Source of the DNA: an uncultured Fidelibacterota bacterium
Lineage (GTDB): Bacteria > Fidelibacterota > Marinisomatia > Marinisomatales > Marinisomataceae
Length of the DNA stretch: 43,958 nucleotides
Reading direction: 5' to 3'
Assembly: GCA_902578385.1 (NCBI GenBank)
Contig: CACHCR010000008.1
Location: 1 to 43,958 of the forward strand
A model generated the notes under the pieces. It worked only from the letters and a program-made list of their open reading frames with translations, ran no database searches and was not told where the DNA came from. Positions 34,859-43,894 of the stretch are shown here, one piece after another. Positions within the stretch are counted from its first letter, which is position 1. Each line of letters starts with the position of its first letter. The position numbers and the translations under genes are program-made.

Positions 34859-35082
34859 TGAATAAGCTTAAAGCGATTAATTCAGTTCAGTTTTCAATTC
34901 AGTTGATAACTGCATTGCTTCTTTTATACTTTACATTAAAATCTGATACTCCTAATCGTGCTATAATTCCAGTTTTATTGCTTTTTGGGTGGTCGCTTGG
35001 TTTTTATCAGAGAAGAGTTACTCGAAGAAGAGTTAACAAGCTTCGAGGTTCTAAAAATAAAGATGTTTTACATGAAGGTTAA
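34858..35082 (+). CDS. Small two-helix membrane protein, unknown function
   Basis: A 74-residue protein with two hydrophobic segments (about residues 12-28 and 34-50) followed by a strongly basic stretch (YQRRVTRRRVNKLRGSK), suggesting an inner-membrane hairpin with a cytoplasmic basic tail. No family is recognised. It is joined to pepA by TAATG and precedes the nuclease gene by two bases. Confidence 0.65.
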   Translation: MNKLKAINSVQFSIQLITALLLLYFTLKSDTPNRAIIPVLLLFGWSLGFYQRRVTRRRVNKLRGSKNKDVLHEG

Positions 35083-35084
35083 TA

Positions 35085-35801
35085 ATGAATGAATTGTTCA
35101 AAAATGATATTACTTTAGATCAAGAAAATCATAAATACATTCTTGATAGTAGTCCTGAATTTAAATTTGCAAGTGTTACTGAGTTTATCCATTTCTTCTT
35201 TGAAAAGTTTGATCAAGAAAAAGTAGCCACCAAGTTAATAAATACTAATCCTAAGTATAGCGGTAAAACCTTAAATGAAGTACTTAAAGAGTGGGGAAAA
35301 GGTGCAGAAAGAGGTACGATAGTTCATAATGAATTAGAGATGTTTGTAAAAGAGAATGTTGTTCCTAAGCATCAAATGTCAATTACAGGCGCTAGATGGT
35401 TAAAAGAAAAACAAAAAAATGAACATAATACTTTCTATTCTGAAGTAATAGTATATACCAAAGAGCTGGGTATCGCTGGAACCATTGATTTGTTAGTTTA
35501 TAATAGTGAGCAAAATATGTATCATTTAGTTGACTGGAAAACTAATAAGCGAATTGACAAAAATTCATTTAGAAATAAAAAAGGCATCCTTCCTTCATCT
35601 CAGCATCTAGATGATTGTAATTTCACTCACTACTCATTGCAACTCTCATTTTATAGATATATTCTTGAGCGTTATTATGGTTTAGAAATTGGTAGTCAAA
35701 CTTTGTTTCATTTAAAAGAAGATGATAGTTATGAAATTTATAATGTAGAATATCAAAGCGAAGATTTAATTAATATGCTCAGAGAAAAAGATCTAATCTA
35801 G
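35085..35801 (+). CDS. PD-(D/E)XK superfamily nuclease
   Basis: A 238-residue protein. Motifs of the RecB/Cas4-like branch are present in order: GTIVHNELE near residue 80, GIAGTIDLLVY near 128 (first acid), VDWKTNK near 149 (the D-x-K core) and SLQLSFYRYIL near 185 (the Q motif). Such single-domain nucleases occur in phage recombination modules and as stand-alone cellular genes. No four-cysteine iron-sulfur cluster of Cas4 or AddB type is visible. GAAGG lies before the ATG. It converges with the ICMT-like gene, overlapping by nine bases. Confidence 0.78.
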   Translation: MNELFKNDITLDQENHKYILDSSPEFKFASVTEFIHFFFEKFDQEKVATKLINTNPKYSGKTLNEVLKEWGKGAERGTIVHNELEMFVKENVVPKHQMSITGARWLKEKQKNEHNTFYSEVIVYTKELGIAGTIDLLVYNSEQNMYHLVDWKTNKRIDKNSFRNKKGILPSSQHLDDCNFTHYSLQLSFYRYILERYYGLEIGSQTLFHLKEDDSYEIYNVEYQSEDLINMLREKDLI

Positions 35802-36383
35802 TAAGAAATAAATAATATCTATTACTGTATATAAAAATAAATAACCAATCACTTCCAAAAGAACACCGTTTATCCTACTTATCTTTACTAATACTTTTTC
35901 ACCTTTTTCTGGTTTCTTGTATTTAAAGATATTTGGAAGTAGTCTTGGAGTAGATTTCATATAATTTTCAAATTTTTCTCCATGATTATTTCTTAGTTTT
36001 CTTTCTTCATTAGCAATAGTTGGTACATGAAATAATACAAAAATTAAAAGGAGAGCTAAAGGAAGATAAATAGCCTTAAGTGCCAAGCTAAAGCCCAATA
36101 ACATTATTAAGCTAAAAAAGTATAATGGATTTCTCACCATAGAAAAAGGCCCAGCAGTAATAAGATTTTTTGTTTTATTTCCTTCAATATATAGTGAAGC
36201 CCAAATTCTACCAAATGAACCAAATACAACCATTATAAAGCCTAAAATGCTCATTTGTAAGGATTCTATGGTGGTTATTTCAAGTGTATAGGCTCTGAAT
36301 TCATTGTTTGTAACTGATAAAACTATAAGAAGTAAAATAGAGACTCTTAAAAAATACATCCTATATTTTGCTAAAAATTTCAT
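35793..36383 (-). CDS. ICMT/PEMT-like isoprenylcysteine carboxyl methyltransferase family protein
   Basis: A 196-residue membrane protein with about five hydrophobic segments. The catalytic C-terminal half has AGPFSMVRNPLYFFSLIML near residue 77 and FHVPTIANEERKLRNNHGEKF near 120, the RNPLY and EE-L signatures of the family. In bacteria these proteins methylate small molecules or lipids using SAM; the substrate is unknown. It is last in a minus-strand run after the Gp157-like gene (six bases between) and ends inside the convergent nuclease gene. Confidence 0.8.
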   Translation of the reverse strand: MKFLAKYRMYFLRVSILLLIVLSVTNNEFRAYTLEITTIESLQMSILGFIMVVFGSFGRIWASLYIEGNKTKNLITAGPFSMVRNPLYFFSLIMLLGFSLALKAIYLPLALLLIFVLFHVPTIANEERKLRNNHGEKFENYMKSTPRLLPNIFKYKKPEKGEKVLVKISRINGVLLEVIGYLFLYTVIDIIYFLLD

Positions 36384-36389
36384 AATAAT

Positions 36390-36881
36390 TTATTTAATAC
36401 TAATTCTCTTTTCTTGAATTAGCTCGCATCCTGGAATATCATCTCCATTCCTGAGCGATTCTTTTATTTTATCTTTGTTCAGTAATTTAGTTTCTTTTAT
36501 CTGAAAGAACTCTTCAGGAATTTTTTCTTCATCAACAATGTGTACTTTCGCAGGATTTTTATATATAGCAATAACTATATCATCACTTTCAATTTTTTCT
36601 GTATTAGTTTTTTCAAAATTAATTCGAAGATAATCTTTTAATCTTGCAATTTTCTTTTCCAAAGAATTTCTACGATCTCTTTGACTTCTTTCTATCTCTT
36701 TAATACCTTGAGCCAAATGTTCAAGGTTTCTAATATATTTAGCTACATTAGCTGATTTTGATTTGAACTCACCCTCAATTGATTCTATTTCTTTGATTAA
36801 GTCTGAATCATCATGATCTAGTAAGCTATCTAAAGATTTTTCAAATTCATTTGCGATATCATAGAGAGTTGATTTTGACAT
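36390..36881 (-). CDS. Siphovirus Gp157-like protein
   Basis: A 163-residue protein with a coiled-coil N-terminal half and a compact C-terminal domain. It matches the phage Gp157 layout: TLYDIANEFEKSL at the start; a heptad-like stretch with NVAKYIRNLEHLAQGIKEIE and RRNSLEKKIARLKDYLR; then DIVIAIYKNPAKVHIVDEE, IPEEFFQIKE, a KIKESLRNGDDIPGCEL segment and a basic end. In phages this gene lies in single-strand annealing and recombination modules and has been linked to resistance of Streptococcus thermophilus to phage Sfi21. Here it sits 31 bases downstream of pntB in a host metabolic run, with a PD-(D/E)XK nuclease nearby. No other phage gene is visible. Confidence 0.82.
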   Translation of the reverse strand: MSKSTLYDIANEFEKSLDSLLDHDDSDLIKEIESIEGEFKSKSANVAKYIRNLEHLAQGIKEIERSQRDRRNSLEKKIARLKDYLRINFEKTNTEKIESDDIVIAIYKNPAKVHIVDEEKIPEEFFQIKETKLLNKDKIKESLRNGDDIPGCELIQEKRISIK

Positions 36882-36912
36882 GATTTAATATAGAAAAAAA
36901 AATAAAAGAAGT

Positions 36913-38265
36913 TTATAATTCTTTTACTTCTTTAAGTAAGTCATTTAGCATATCTTTTGCATCACCAAAAACCATAATAGAATTATCATATCCAAATAAT
37001 TCATTTTGTACTCCAGCAAAACCTGGATTCATACTTCTTTTGTTTATAATTACAGTTCTTGACTTGTCTACATTCAAAATAGGCATACCATAAATTGGAC
37101 TGGATTGGTCATGTCTAGCTGCGGGATTTACAACATCATTTGCACCAAGAATCAGCGCAACATCACAATCTTCAAACTCAGGATTGATTTCATCTAAATC
37201 TTTTAGAACATCATAAGAAACATTTGCTTCAGCTAATAGAACATTCATGTGACCAGGCATTCTACCTGCAACAGGGTGAATAGCATATAAAACTTTTTTA
37301 CCTTGAGCTTCAAGAGTGTCTGCTACTTCTCTAGCAACATGTTGTGCTTGGGCTACAGCTAATCCGTAACCAGGTACAATAATAATTTTTTCTGCAGCAT
37401 CAAGAATCATTGCAGCCTCAGTAGTAGAATAGCTTTTAATATTCATTTCTTTTCCATCAGAGCTTCCACCGCTGGATGATTCAGCTCCAACAGCTCCAAA
37501 TATGACATTAGCTAATGATCTATTCATACCCTTACACATTATATTTGTGAGGATTAATCCTGATGCTCCTACAAGTGATCCACTAATAATCAATGCCTGA
37601 TTATTAATCAAAAAACCAGTTGCAGCAGCAGCTATTCCAGAATAAGAATTTAACAAAGAAATAACAACAGGCATATCTGCTCCTCCAATAGGAATTGTAA
37701 GACCTATACCAAGTAAAAGTGCTAATAAAACAATTACATAAAAAATTGTTGAATCTGGAAGTATACCTAATTGCTGAACAGAACCTAAAGCAACGATAGA
37801 AGCAAACATTAATGCATTAAGAATTTGCTGACCGCTGAATGTAATTGCTCTCCCTGAGATGATTCCTTGTAATTTTCCAAATGCAATAAAACTTCCAGAA
37901 AATGTTAAAGTACCAATAAATACACTAATACAGATAATAATACCTAGATCATTTACTTTAAAAAACTCTGAAGAGGCAACAAATGCAGAGGCTGCTCCTC
38001 CTAAACCATTAAATATAGCAACCATCTGAGGCATTTCTGTCATCTGAACTCTAGTTGCAAATAGTAGACCAATCACAGAACCAATTCCAACTCCAATTGC
38101 AATTAATTTCAAATCTAATACATTAGAAGATGCCAATGTTGCAGCAATAGCAATGAGCATTCCAAGAGCTGCTAGAAAGTTTCCGCTTCTCGCAGTTTTT
38201 GGATGCGATAAACGTTTTAATCCCAGGATAAAACAAATGGCTGATATGAGATAAAATAAGTTCAT
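36913..38265 (-). CDS. pntB: NAD(P) transhydrogenase beta subunit
   Basis: A 450-residue subunit of the proton-driven transhydrogenase that makes NADPH from NADH. The N-terminal part has about nine membrane segments with many Gly/Ala (VAIFNGLGGAASAFVASSEF near residue 82). The C-terminal domain III binds NADP: VPGYGLAVAQAQHVAREVAD near 278, AIHPVAGRMPGHMNVLLAEA near 322 and ILGANDVVNPAA near 372. It overlaps pntAB by four bases. Confidence 0.97.
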   Translation of the reverse strand: MNLFYLISAICFILGLKRLSHPKTARSGNFLAALGMLIAIAATLASSNVLDLKLIAIGVGIGSVIGLLFATRVQMTEMPQMVAIFNGLGGAASAFVASSEFFKVNDLGIIICISVFIGTLTFSGSFIAFGKLQGIISGRAITFSGQQILNALMFASIVALGSVQQLGILPDSTIFYVIVLLALLLGIGLTIPIGGADMPVVISLLNSYSGIAAAATGFLINNQALIISGSLVGASGLILTNIMCKGMNRSLANVIFGAVGAESSSGGSSDGKEMNIKSYSTTEAAMILDAAEKIIIVPGYGLAVAQAQHVAREVADTLEAQGKKVLYAIHPVAGRMPGHMNVLLAEANVSYDVLKDLDEINPEFEDCDVALILGANDVVNPAARHDQSSPIYGMPILNVDKSRTVIINKRSMNPGFAGVQNELFGYDNSIMVFGDAKDMLNDLLKEVKEL

Positions 38266-38531
38266 TTTTTCTTAAACATTTTTAACATTCTGTCAGTTAC
38301 TAAGAATCCACCTACAACATTAATTGTTGCGCAAATCAATGCAGCTAATCCAAGATAAGTACTAATTTCTCCATCAGTACTAATTGCCAATAAAGCACCG
38401 ACAATTGCAATACCTGATATAGCATTTGAACCAGACATTAAAGGAGTATGAAGAGTAGGAGGTACTTTATTAATAATTTCATTACCTACAAATATCGCTA
38501 AAATGAATATGGTTATTAAATTAACATCCAT
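38262..38531 (-). CDS. pntAB: NAD(P) transhydrogenase alpha subunit, membrane part
   Basis: An 89-residue membrane component corresponding to the C-terminal helices of PntA in species where alpha is split. NKVPPTLHTPLMSGSNAISG near residue 22 is the strongly conserved block. The helices and the basic tail MLKMFKKK fit. It lies between pntAA and pntB with one- and four-base overlaps, showing the three-gene form of the enzyme. Confidence 0.95.
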   Translation of the reverse strand: MDVNLITIFILAIFVGNEIINKVPPTLHTPLMSGSNAISGIAIVGALLAISTDGEISTYLGLAALICATINVVGGFLVTDRMLKMFKKK

Positions 38532-39652
38532 TACATAGCCTCTTTTGTTGCTTGATTTCTTACTTCACCATTTTCAATAAATAGCATTCCATCAATAATT
38601 TCATCTTCTTTATCAAGTTTAAAACCATCCTCTGTATGACAATGATCTATAATTGCTTCTATATTTTTTGAAAAAAGTTGACTAGAGTGGTAAGCCATAG
38701 TGCTTGGTAAATTTGAATTGCCATCAATTAAAACACCATCATGATTTACGATTTCATTTTCTCTTGTTAGTTCACAATTTCCACCATTTTCAGCAGCTAA
38801 ATCCATAATAACAGATCCTGGAGCCATAGTTTCAACCATGCTTTTAGGAATTAACATTGGTGCAGGTCTATTAGGAATTAATGCAGTGGTAATAACAATA
38901 TCTGATTTACTAACTCTTTCTTTCATCAATTCTTGTTGCTTTGCTTTATAATCATCACTTGTTTCAGAAGCATATCCTCCAGATCCAACTCCGTCATCAG
39001 AACCGCTTTCAACTTCTACAAATTTTGCTCCAAGACTTTCAACTTGTTCTTTTACTTCAGGTCTTACATCAAAAGCTTCAACTTGAGCACCAAGTCTTTT
39101 AGCTGTTGCGATGGCCTGTAATCCAGCAACCCCAGCTCCAATAACTAGCGTTCTTGATGGAGAAATTGTTCCAGCTGCAGTCATTAATAGCGGCATATAT
39201 TTACCAATATGATTTGCTCCAATTAATACTGCTTTATAACCAGCAATATTAGCTTGAGAGCTTAATACATCCATTTTTTGTGCAAGAGTAGTTCTTGGTA
39301 ATAGATTTAGTGAAAAAGCAGATATTTTTTTATCAACTAATTTTTTAACACATTCAATTTCTTTAATTGTCTGTAGTAATGAGATGAAAAGAGTACCTGC
39401 ATTTAAAGATGATATTTCTTCATCAGTTGGTGAATTAACTTTACAAACTAATTCGCAATTAAATATTTCATTTTTTTCAACAATTTTAGCACCTGCTTTT
39501 GAATAATTTTCATTAGAATAATTAGATTCTAAACCAGCATCAGATTCGATAAAAAATTCATATCCTTTTTTGGATAAAGCAGAAATAGTAGATGGAACAA
39601 TTGCCACCCTTTTTTCGCCAGATTTGTGTTCTTTTAAAATTCCAATTTTCAT
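38531..39652 (-). CDS. pntAA: NAD(P) transhydrogenase alpha subunit, NAD-binding part
   Basis: A 373-residue soluble domain I that binds NAD(H). KIGILKEHKSGEKRVAIVPS opens the protein in family style. The Rossmann segment is LVIGAGVAGLQAIATAKRLGA near residue 168, preceded by MPLLMTAAGT, and VIMDLAAENGGNCELT lies near 280. The C-terminal linker ends shortly after IDGMLFIENGEV. With pntAB and pntB it forms the split, proton-translocating enzyme. It is divergent from the proline iminopeptidase gene. Confidence 0.97.
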   Translation of the reverse strand: MKIGILKEHKSGEKRVAIVPSTISALSKKGYEFFIESDAGLESNYSNENYSKAGAKIVEKNEIFNCELVCKVNSPTDEEISSLNAGTLFISLLQTIKEIECVKKLVDKKISAFSLNLLPRTTLAQKMDVLSSQANIAGYKAVLIGANHIGKYMPLLMTAAGTISPSRTLVIGAGVAGLQAIATAKRLGAQVEAFDVRPEVKEQVESLGAKFVEVESGSDDGVGSGGYASETSDDYKAKQQELMKERVSKSDIVITTALIPNRPAPMLIPKSMVETMAPGSVIMDLAAENGGNCELTRENEIVNHDGVLIDGNSNLPSTMAYHSSQLFSKNIEAIIDHCHTEDGFKLDKEDEIIDGMLFIENGEVRNQATKEAM

Positions 39653-39741
39653 AACAGTAAAATCGAGGTAAAATTACGCATTTTAGAATATTCATCAAGA
39701 ACTTTATTCATATTAAATTTTTTTTTTATTTAAATTGAATT

Positions 39742-40686
39742 ATGGAACTGTATCCAAAAGCAAAAGTTTTTAATTCTTTTAATCTAAAAGTATCTGAATT
39801 GCATTCAATTTTTGTTGAAGAGTCTGGAAATCAAAATGGAAAACCAGTTATTTTTCTTCATGGTGGTCCAGGAGGAGGAATTAGTTCAACTTATAGACAA
39901 TATTTTAATCCTGAAAAATGGAGAATAATAATGTTTGATCAAAGAGGCTGCGGTAAAAGTACACCTTTTGCAGAGCTTAACGAAAATACTACATGGGATT
40001 TAGTAAATGATATTGAAAAAATTAGAAACCATTTAAATATAGATCAGTGGGTCGTTTTTGGCGGAAGTTGGGGAAGCACTTTATCATTAGCATATAGTCA
40101 AAAACATCCTAATGCATGTAAAGGGTTAATTTTAAGAGGTATTTTTTTAGTTCGTAAAAAAGAAATAGATTGGTTTTATCAATATGGTGCTAGCAATGTT
40201 TTTCCAGATAGATGGGAATCTTTTTTAGCTCCTATTCCTGAAAGCAAACGAAATAATTTATTAAGTGCTTATTATGAAATTTTGACTGGAGATGATCAAG
40301 AAAAGAAAATTGAAGCAGCAAAAGCTTGGAGTACGTGGGAAGGAAGTTCAGTCAGACTGATTTTAGATGACGAGTTTATATCTGATTTTGGTGATGCAAA
40401 ATTTGCTGAAGCTTTTGCAAGAATTGAATGCCATTATTTTATGAACAATTGTTGGCTTCCAACCGAAAATTATTTAATCGAAAATGTTGATAAAATAAGA
40501 CATATTCCTGCAGTTATAGTTCATGGTAGATATGATATAATTTGTCCTGTAGTTCAAGCTTGGGATTTGCATAAAGCTTGGCCTGAATCTGATTTACACA
40601 TTATTCCAGATGCAGGTCATTCTATTTATGAAGAAGGTATTAAGAATAAATTGTTAGAGTACACTGAAAAATTTTTAAAACTATAA
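39742..40686 (+). CDS. pip: Proline iminopeptidase
   Basis: A 314-residue alpha/beta hydrolase of family S33 that removes N-terminal proline from peptides. HGGPGGG near residue 40 forms the oxyanion hole and FDQRGCGKSTP follows. GGSWGSTLSLAY near 108 holds the nucleophilic serine, HGRYDIICPV near 260 the aspartate and DAGHSIYEEG near 289 the histidine. Size and motifs match the proteobacterial Pip type. It fits with PepA and the secreted protease in peptide use. It converges on the next gene with a single base between stops. Confidence 0.94.
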   Translation: MELYPKAKVFNSFNLKVSELHSIFVEESGNQNGKPVIFLHGGPGGGISSTYRQYFNPEKWRIIMFDQRGCGKSTPFAELNENTTWDLVNDIEKIRNHLNIDQWVVFGGSWGSTLSLAYSQKHPNACKGLILRGIFLVRKKEIDWFYQYGASNVFPDRWESFLAPIPESKRNNLLSAYYEILTGDDQEKKIEAAKAWSTWEGSSVRLILDDEFISDFGDAKFAEAFARIECHYFMNNCWLPTENYLIENVDKIRHIPAVIVHGRYDIICPVVQAWDLHKAWPESDLHIIPDAGHSIYEEGIKNKLLEYTEKFLKL

Positions 40687-40687
40687 A

Positions 40688-41290
40688 TTATAGGAAAATC
40701 CCAATTATACCAATCAATGCTCCTGCAGCAAATGATGCTGAATTTGTAATATCTACTGCCGAAACAACAATTCCTCCTAAAATAATTAATACATTGTTTA
40801 CGTTTGGTTTTTGTTCATTTTTATAAACAATCTCATTTTCTGATTGATTAAATTTTTCTTCTTCGAAATCATTAATATTTTTTTCAATTGAGATACTATT
40901 TTTAGCATTGGATTGACTATTTCTGAGAAAAAATTGTAATGTTTTTCTTTTGGGTGAATCTATTTCAAAAGATTCAATTTCAGATAATAATTGAACAGCA
41001 ATTTGAGTTGATTCATCGCTATTGGAAACCTCCACGCTTTTTAAAGATTCGTTTTCATAGTTAGTTAAGGATAGGCTATCAGCATTTGCTCCATAAATAG
41101 TCATATAAAACCATTCAGAGGAATACCAGGCAGTAACATCTTCAAGATTTACTTTTTTATTTGAATCAAGCTGAATTACAGTACCATTATTTTTTGAATC
41201 AACTTCTATGTTCTTTATCATAATATCTTGAGATAAAAGAAAAGAGCATGAAAACAAAAATAAAATAGTTACTAATAGATTATTTCTCAT
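40688..41290 (-). CDS. Exported protein of unknown function with C-terminal hydrophobic anchor
   Basis: A 200-residue protein I do not recognise. It has a signal peptide ([18 protein letters not shown]) and a domain of alternating hydrophobic strands at about residues 20-115 that is loosely like an AMIN-type beta domain ([34 protein letters not shown]). A polar, glutamate-rich linker (about 125-162) follows, then a hydrophobic glycine-containing end ([17 protein letters not shown] to GIIGIFL) that could insert in a membrane. An envelope protein with a tail anchor is likely. It lies between convergent pip and divergent alaS. Confidence 0.65.
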   Translation of the reverse strand: MRNNLLVTILFLFSCSFLLSQDIMIKNIEVDSKNNGTVIQLDSNKKVNLEDVTAWYSSEWFYMTIYGANADSLSLTNYENESLKSVEVSNSDESTQIAVQLLSEIESFEIDSPKRKTLQFFLRNSQSNAKNSISIEKNINDFEEEKFNQSENEIVYKNEQKPNVNNVLIILGGIVVSAVDITNSASFAAGALIGIIGIFL

Positions 41291-41337
41291 CCATTGAATA
41301 TATTATTTGTTTAGATTCATATGAAACAATTTTATCG

Positions 41338-43894
41338 ATGAAAAGTTCACAAATTAGAGAATCGTTTATTAGCTTTTTTGAAAGCAAAAGTCACTCTCGA
41401 GTCCAGAGTGCTCCAGTTCTTCCAATTGGAGATAAGTCTTTGCTTTTTACAAATGCTGGTATGAATCAGTTTAAAGCTATTTTTTTAAACTCGGAAAAAC
41501 CTAAAAACCTGAGAGTCGTAAATAGTCAAAAATGTATTAGGGTTAGTGGAAAGCACAATGACTTGGAAGAGGTTGGTAGAGATGGATTTCACCATACATT
41601 TTTTGAGATGCTTGGTAATTGGTCTTTCGGTGATTATTATAAAAAAGAAGCTATTAAATGGTCTTGGGAGTTATTTACAGAAGTTTGGAATCTTGACAAA
41701 TCTAGATTATGGGTAACTGTTTTTGAAGAAGATGATGAAGCTTTTGATTTATGGAAAAATCAAACAGATATAGATCCAAATCGAATCATTCGTTCTGGCG
41801 CTAAAGATAATTTTTGGGAAATGGCTGAAACAGGACCTTGTGGACCATGCTCTGAAATTCATTACTATGTTGGGGATACTCCAGAGGATCAAAAATCCGA
41901 AATGGTCAATAATTCTTCAGAATATTGGGAATTATGGAATCTTGTATTCATTCAATTTAATCGTCTCAAAGATGGAACAATGGAAGATTTACCAAAAAAA
42001 ACATGTAGATACTGGTGCAGGACTTGAAAGAATTTGTTCAGTATTACAAAACAAAGATTCAAATTATAAGACCGATTTGTTTGCAAAAACGATTGAAGAT
42101 TTAGAAAATTTTTCGAACACAAAATATCAAGATTTTGAGGTTCCATATAATGTTATTTGTGATCACATAAGAATGCTGTCATTTGCAATTGCTGATGGAG
42201 TTATTCCGTCAAACGATGGTAGAGGTTATGTAGTTAGAAGAGTTTTGAGAAGAGGATCAAAATTTGCTATGAATTTAGAAATTAAAGAACCTATTTTATT
42301 CAAGTTAGTTGATTCAGTAGTTTCAACAATGTCTTCTCATTATCCAGAACTTAAAGAGAAACAAAAATACATTGAGCAAACTATACTTTCCGAAGAGCAA
42401 TCATTTTTAAGAACCCTAGAAAATGGAGTTGTTCAATTTGAAAAAATTGTGGGCAGCACATCTGGATCTCAAATAAATGGGAAAGATGCATTTAAGCTTT
42501 ATGATACTTTTGGTTTTCCACTTGATTTAACTCAGCTCATGGCTGAAGAAAGAGAGATGACAGTTGATGTTGATGGCTTTGATATTGAAATGAAAAAGCA
42601 AAAAGAGTTAGCTAAAACTGGTCAAAAATTTGAAATGGATAATGTTGATTTAAAATGGAATTTAGAAACTAATAGTAGTCATTCGATTTTTGTAGGATAT
42701 GAAAATGAAAGCATTTCTTCAAAGATAATAAATCATGCTGATAGAGAAGATGGATTAATTATTGTATTAGAAAATACTCCATTTTATTCAGAGTCTGGAG
42801 GTCAAATAGGTGACACAGGTATAATTATGAATAATGATTTTTCAGCTAAGGTAAATGATACTCAAAAAAATGGGGATTATATTTTACACATATGCAAATT
42901 AACGAAAGGATCTATAGGCAATAATCTCTCAGTAGATTGTATTGTAGACTCTGATAGAAGAAATAGTATAATGGTGAATCATACAGCTACACACTTACTT
43001 CATCAATCATTAAAAGATGTTTTAGGTAGCCATGTTAATCAAGCAGGATCTTTAGTTCATCCTGAATATTTAAGGTTTGATATTACTCATCCAAATAAAA
43101 TTTCCTCAACAGAATTAGATGATATAGAACTAATTGTAAATCAGAAAATTGGTGAAGATATTACAGTTAAAACAAGCATTAAAAGCTTGGAGGAGGCTAA
43201 AAAAGAGGGTGCTACTGCTTTATTTGGAGAGAAATATGGTGATAAAGTCAGAGTTGTTACAATAGGTGAATACTCTAAAGAATTATGTGGTGGAACCCAT
43301 GTTTCAAGTACAGGTAAAGTAAGTAAATTTAAAATTAAGCACGACAAAGCAATTTCATCTGGAATTCGAAGAATTCATGCTATTACTAGCAATCATGTTG
43401 ATTTGTATTTGAAGGAAAAATTAGATGAAATAGGATTGCTAAAAGAAGCTGAACAGAAAAAAGAAGAAGAAAAGCAAAGTCAATCAATTTTACTTAATAG
43501 CGTGGATATTGATTCAATAATTAAATATCCAATAATGGATTTTGATGGAATTGAGTTACTGTTTAGCAAAGTTGAGCTTGGAGTTGCTTCAGATTTAAAG
43601 ATTCTAAGCAAAAAAATTAAAAATAAAACAGATTCAGCAATAATATTTTTGTTTACTGAAATTGACAAAAAAATAACAATTTCAGTCGCAATTACTGATG
43701 ATCTCATTGCCAAATCTTTCCATGCAGGAGAATTAGTTAAATTTCTTGCTTCTGAACTCAAAGGTCGAGGTGGGGGGAAAGAAGATTTCGGAATGGCTGG
43801 GATACCTTACATCCATCCAGAAGAAATTAATCTTGTTGCTTGGCAACTTGTTAAAAGATTTTTAGAAAAAAAGCATGAGGATTCGTTTAAATGA
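41338..43894 (+). CDS. alaS: Alanyl-tRNA synthetase, reading frame interrupted at an A8 run
   Basis: It charges tRNA-Ala and edits mischarged Ser. The first part (41338 to about 41999) has [33 protein letters not shown] and [12 protein letters not shown]. The frame then runs into a stop at 42025-42027. The downstream frame resumes with [13 protein letters not shown], then the editing motifs HTATHLLHQ near residue 548 and CGGTHV near 650, and the C-Ala part [10 protein letters not shown]. The expected PKKHVDTG is spelled by CC plus seven A then CATGTA, but eight A are present. Removing one A gives an intact protein of about 851 residues, near the usual 875. It may be a sequencing error or rescued by slippage. 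The gene is essential in bacteria, so true loss is unlikely unless another copy exists. Confidence 0.93.
41994..42001 (+). other. A8 homopolymer at the alaS frameshift
   Basis: Eight consecutive A follow CC. Conservation of the PKKHVDTG motif predicts seven. Ribosomes would need a +1 shift, or RNA polymerase would have to drop one A, to stay in frame. Confidence 0.85.

Noticed and set aside
35085-36881. Prophage
   Set aside because: Only two phage-type genes are seen, with no integrase, structural genes, repeats or att sites, and core genes on both sides.
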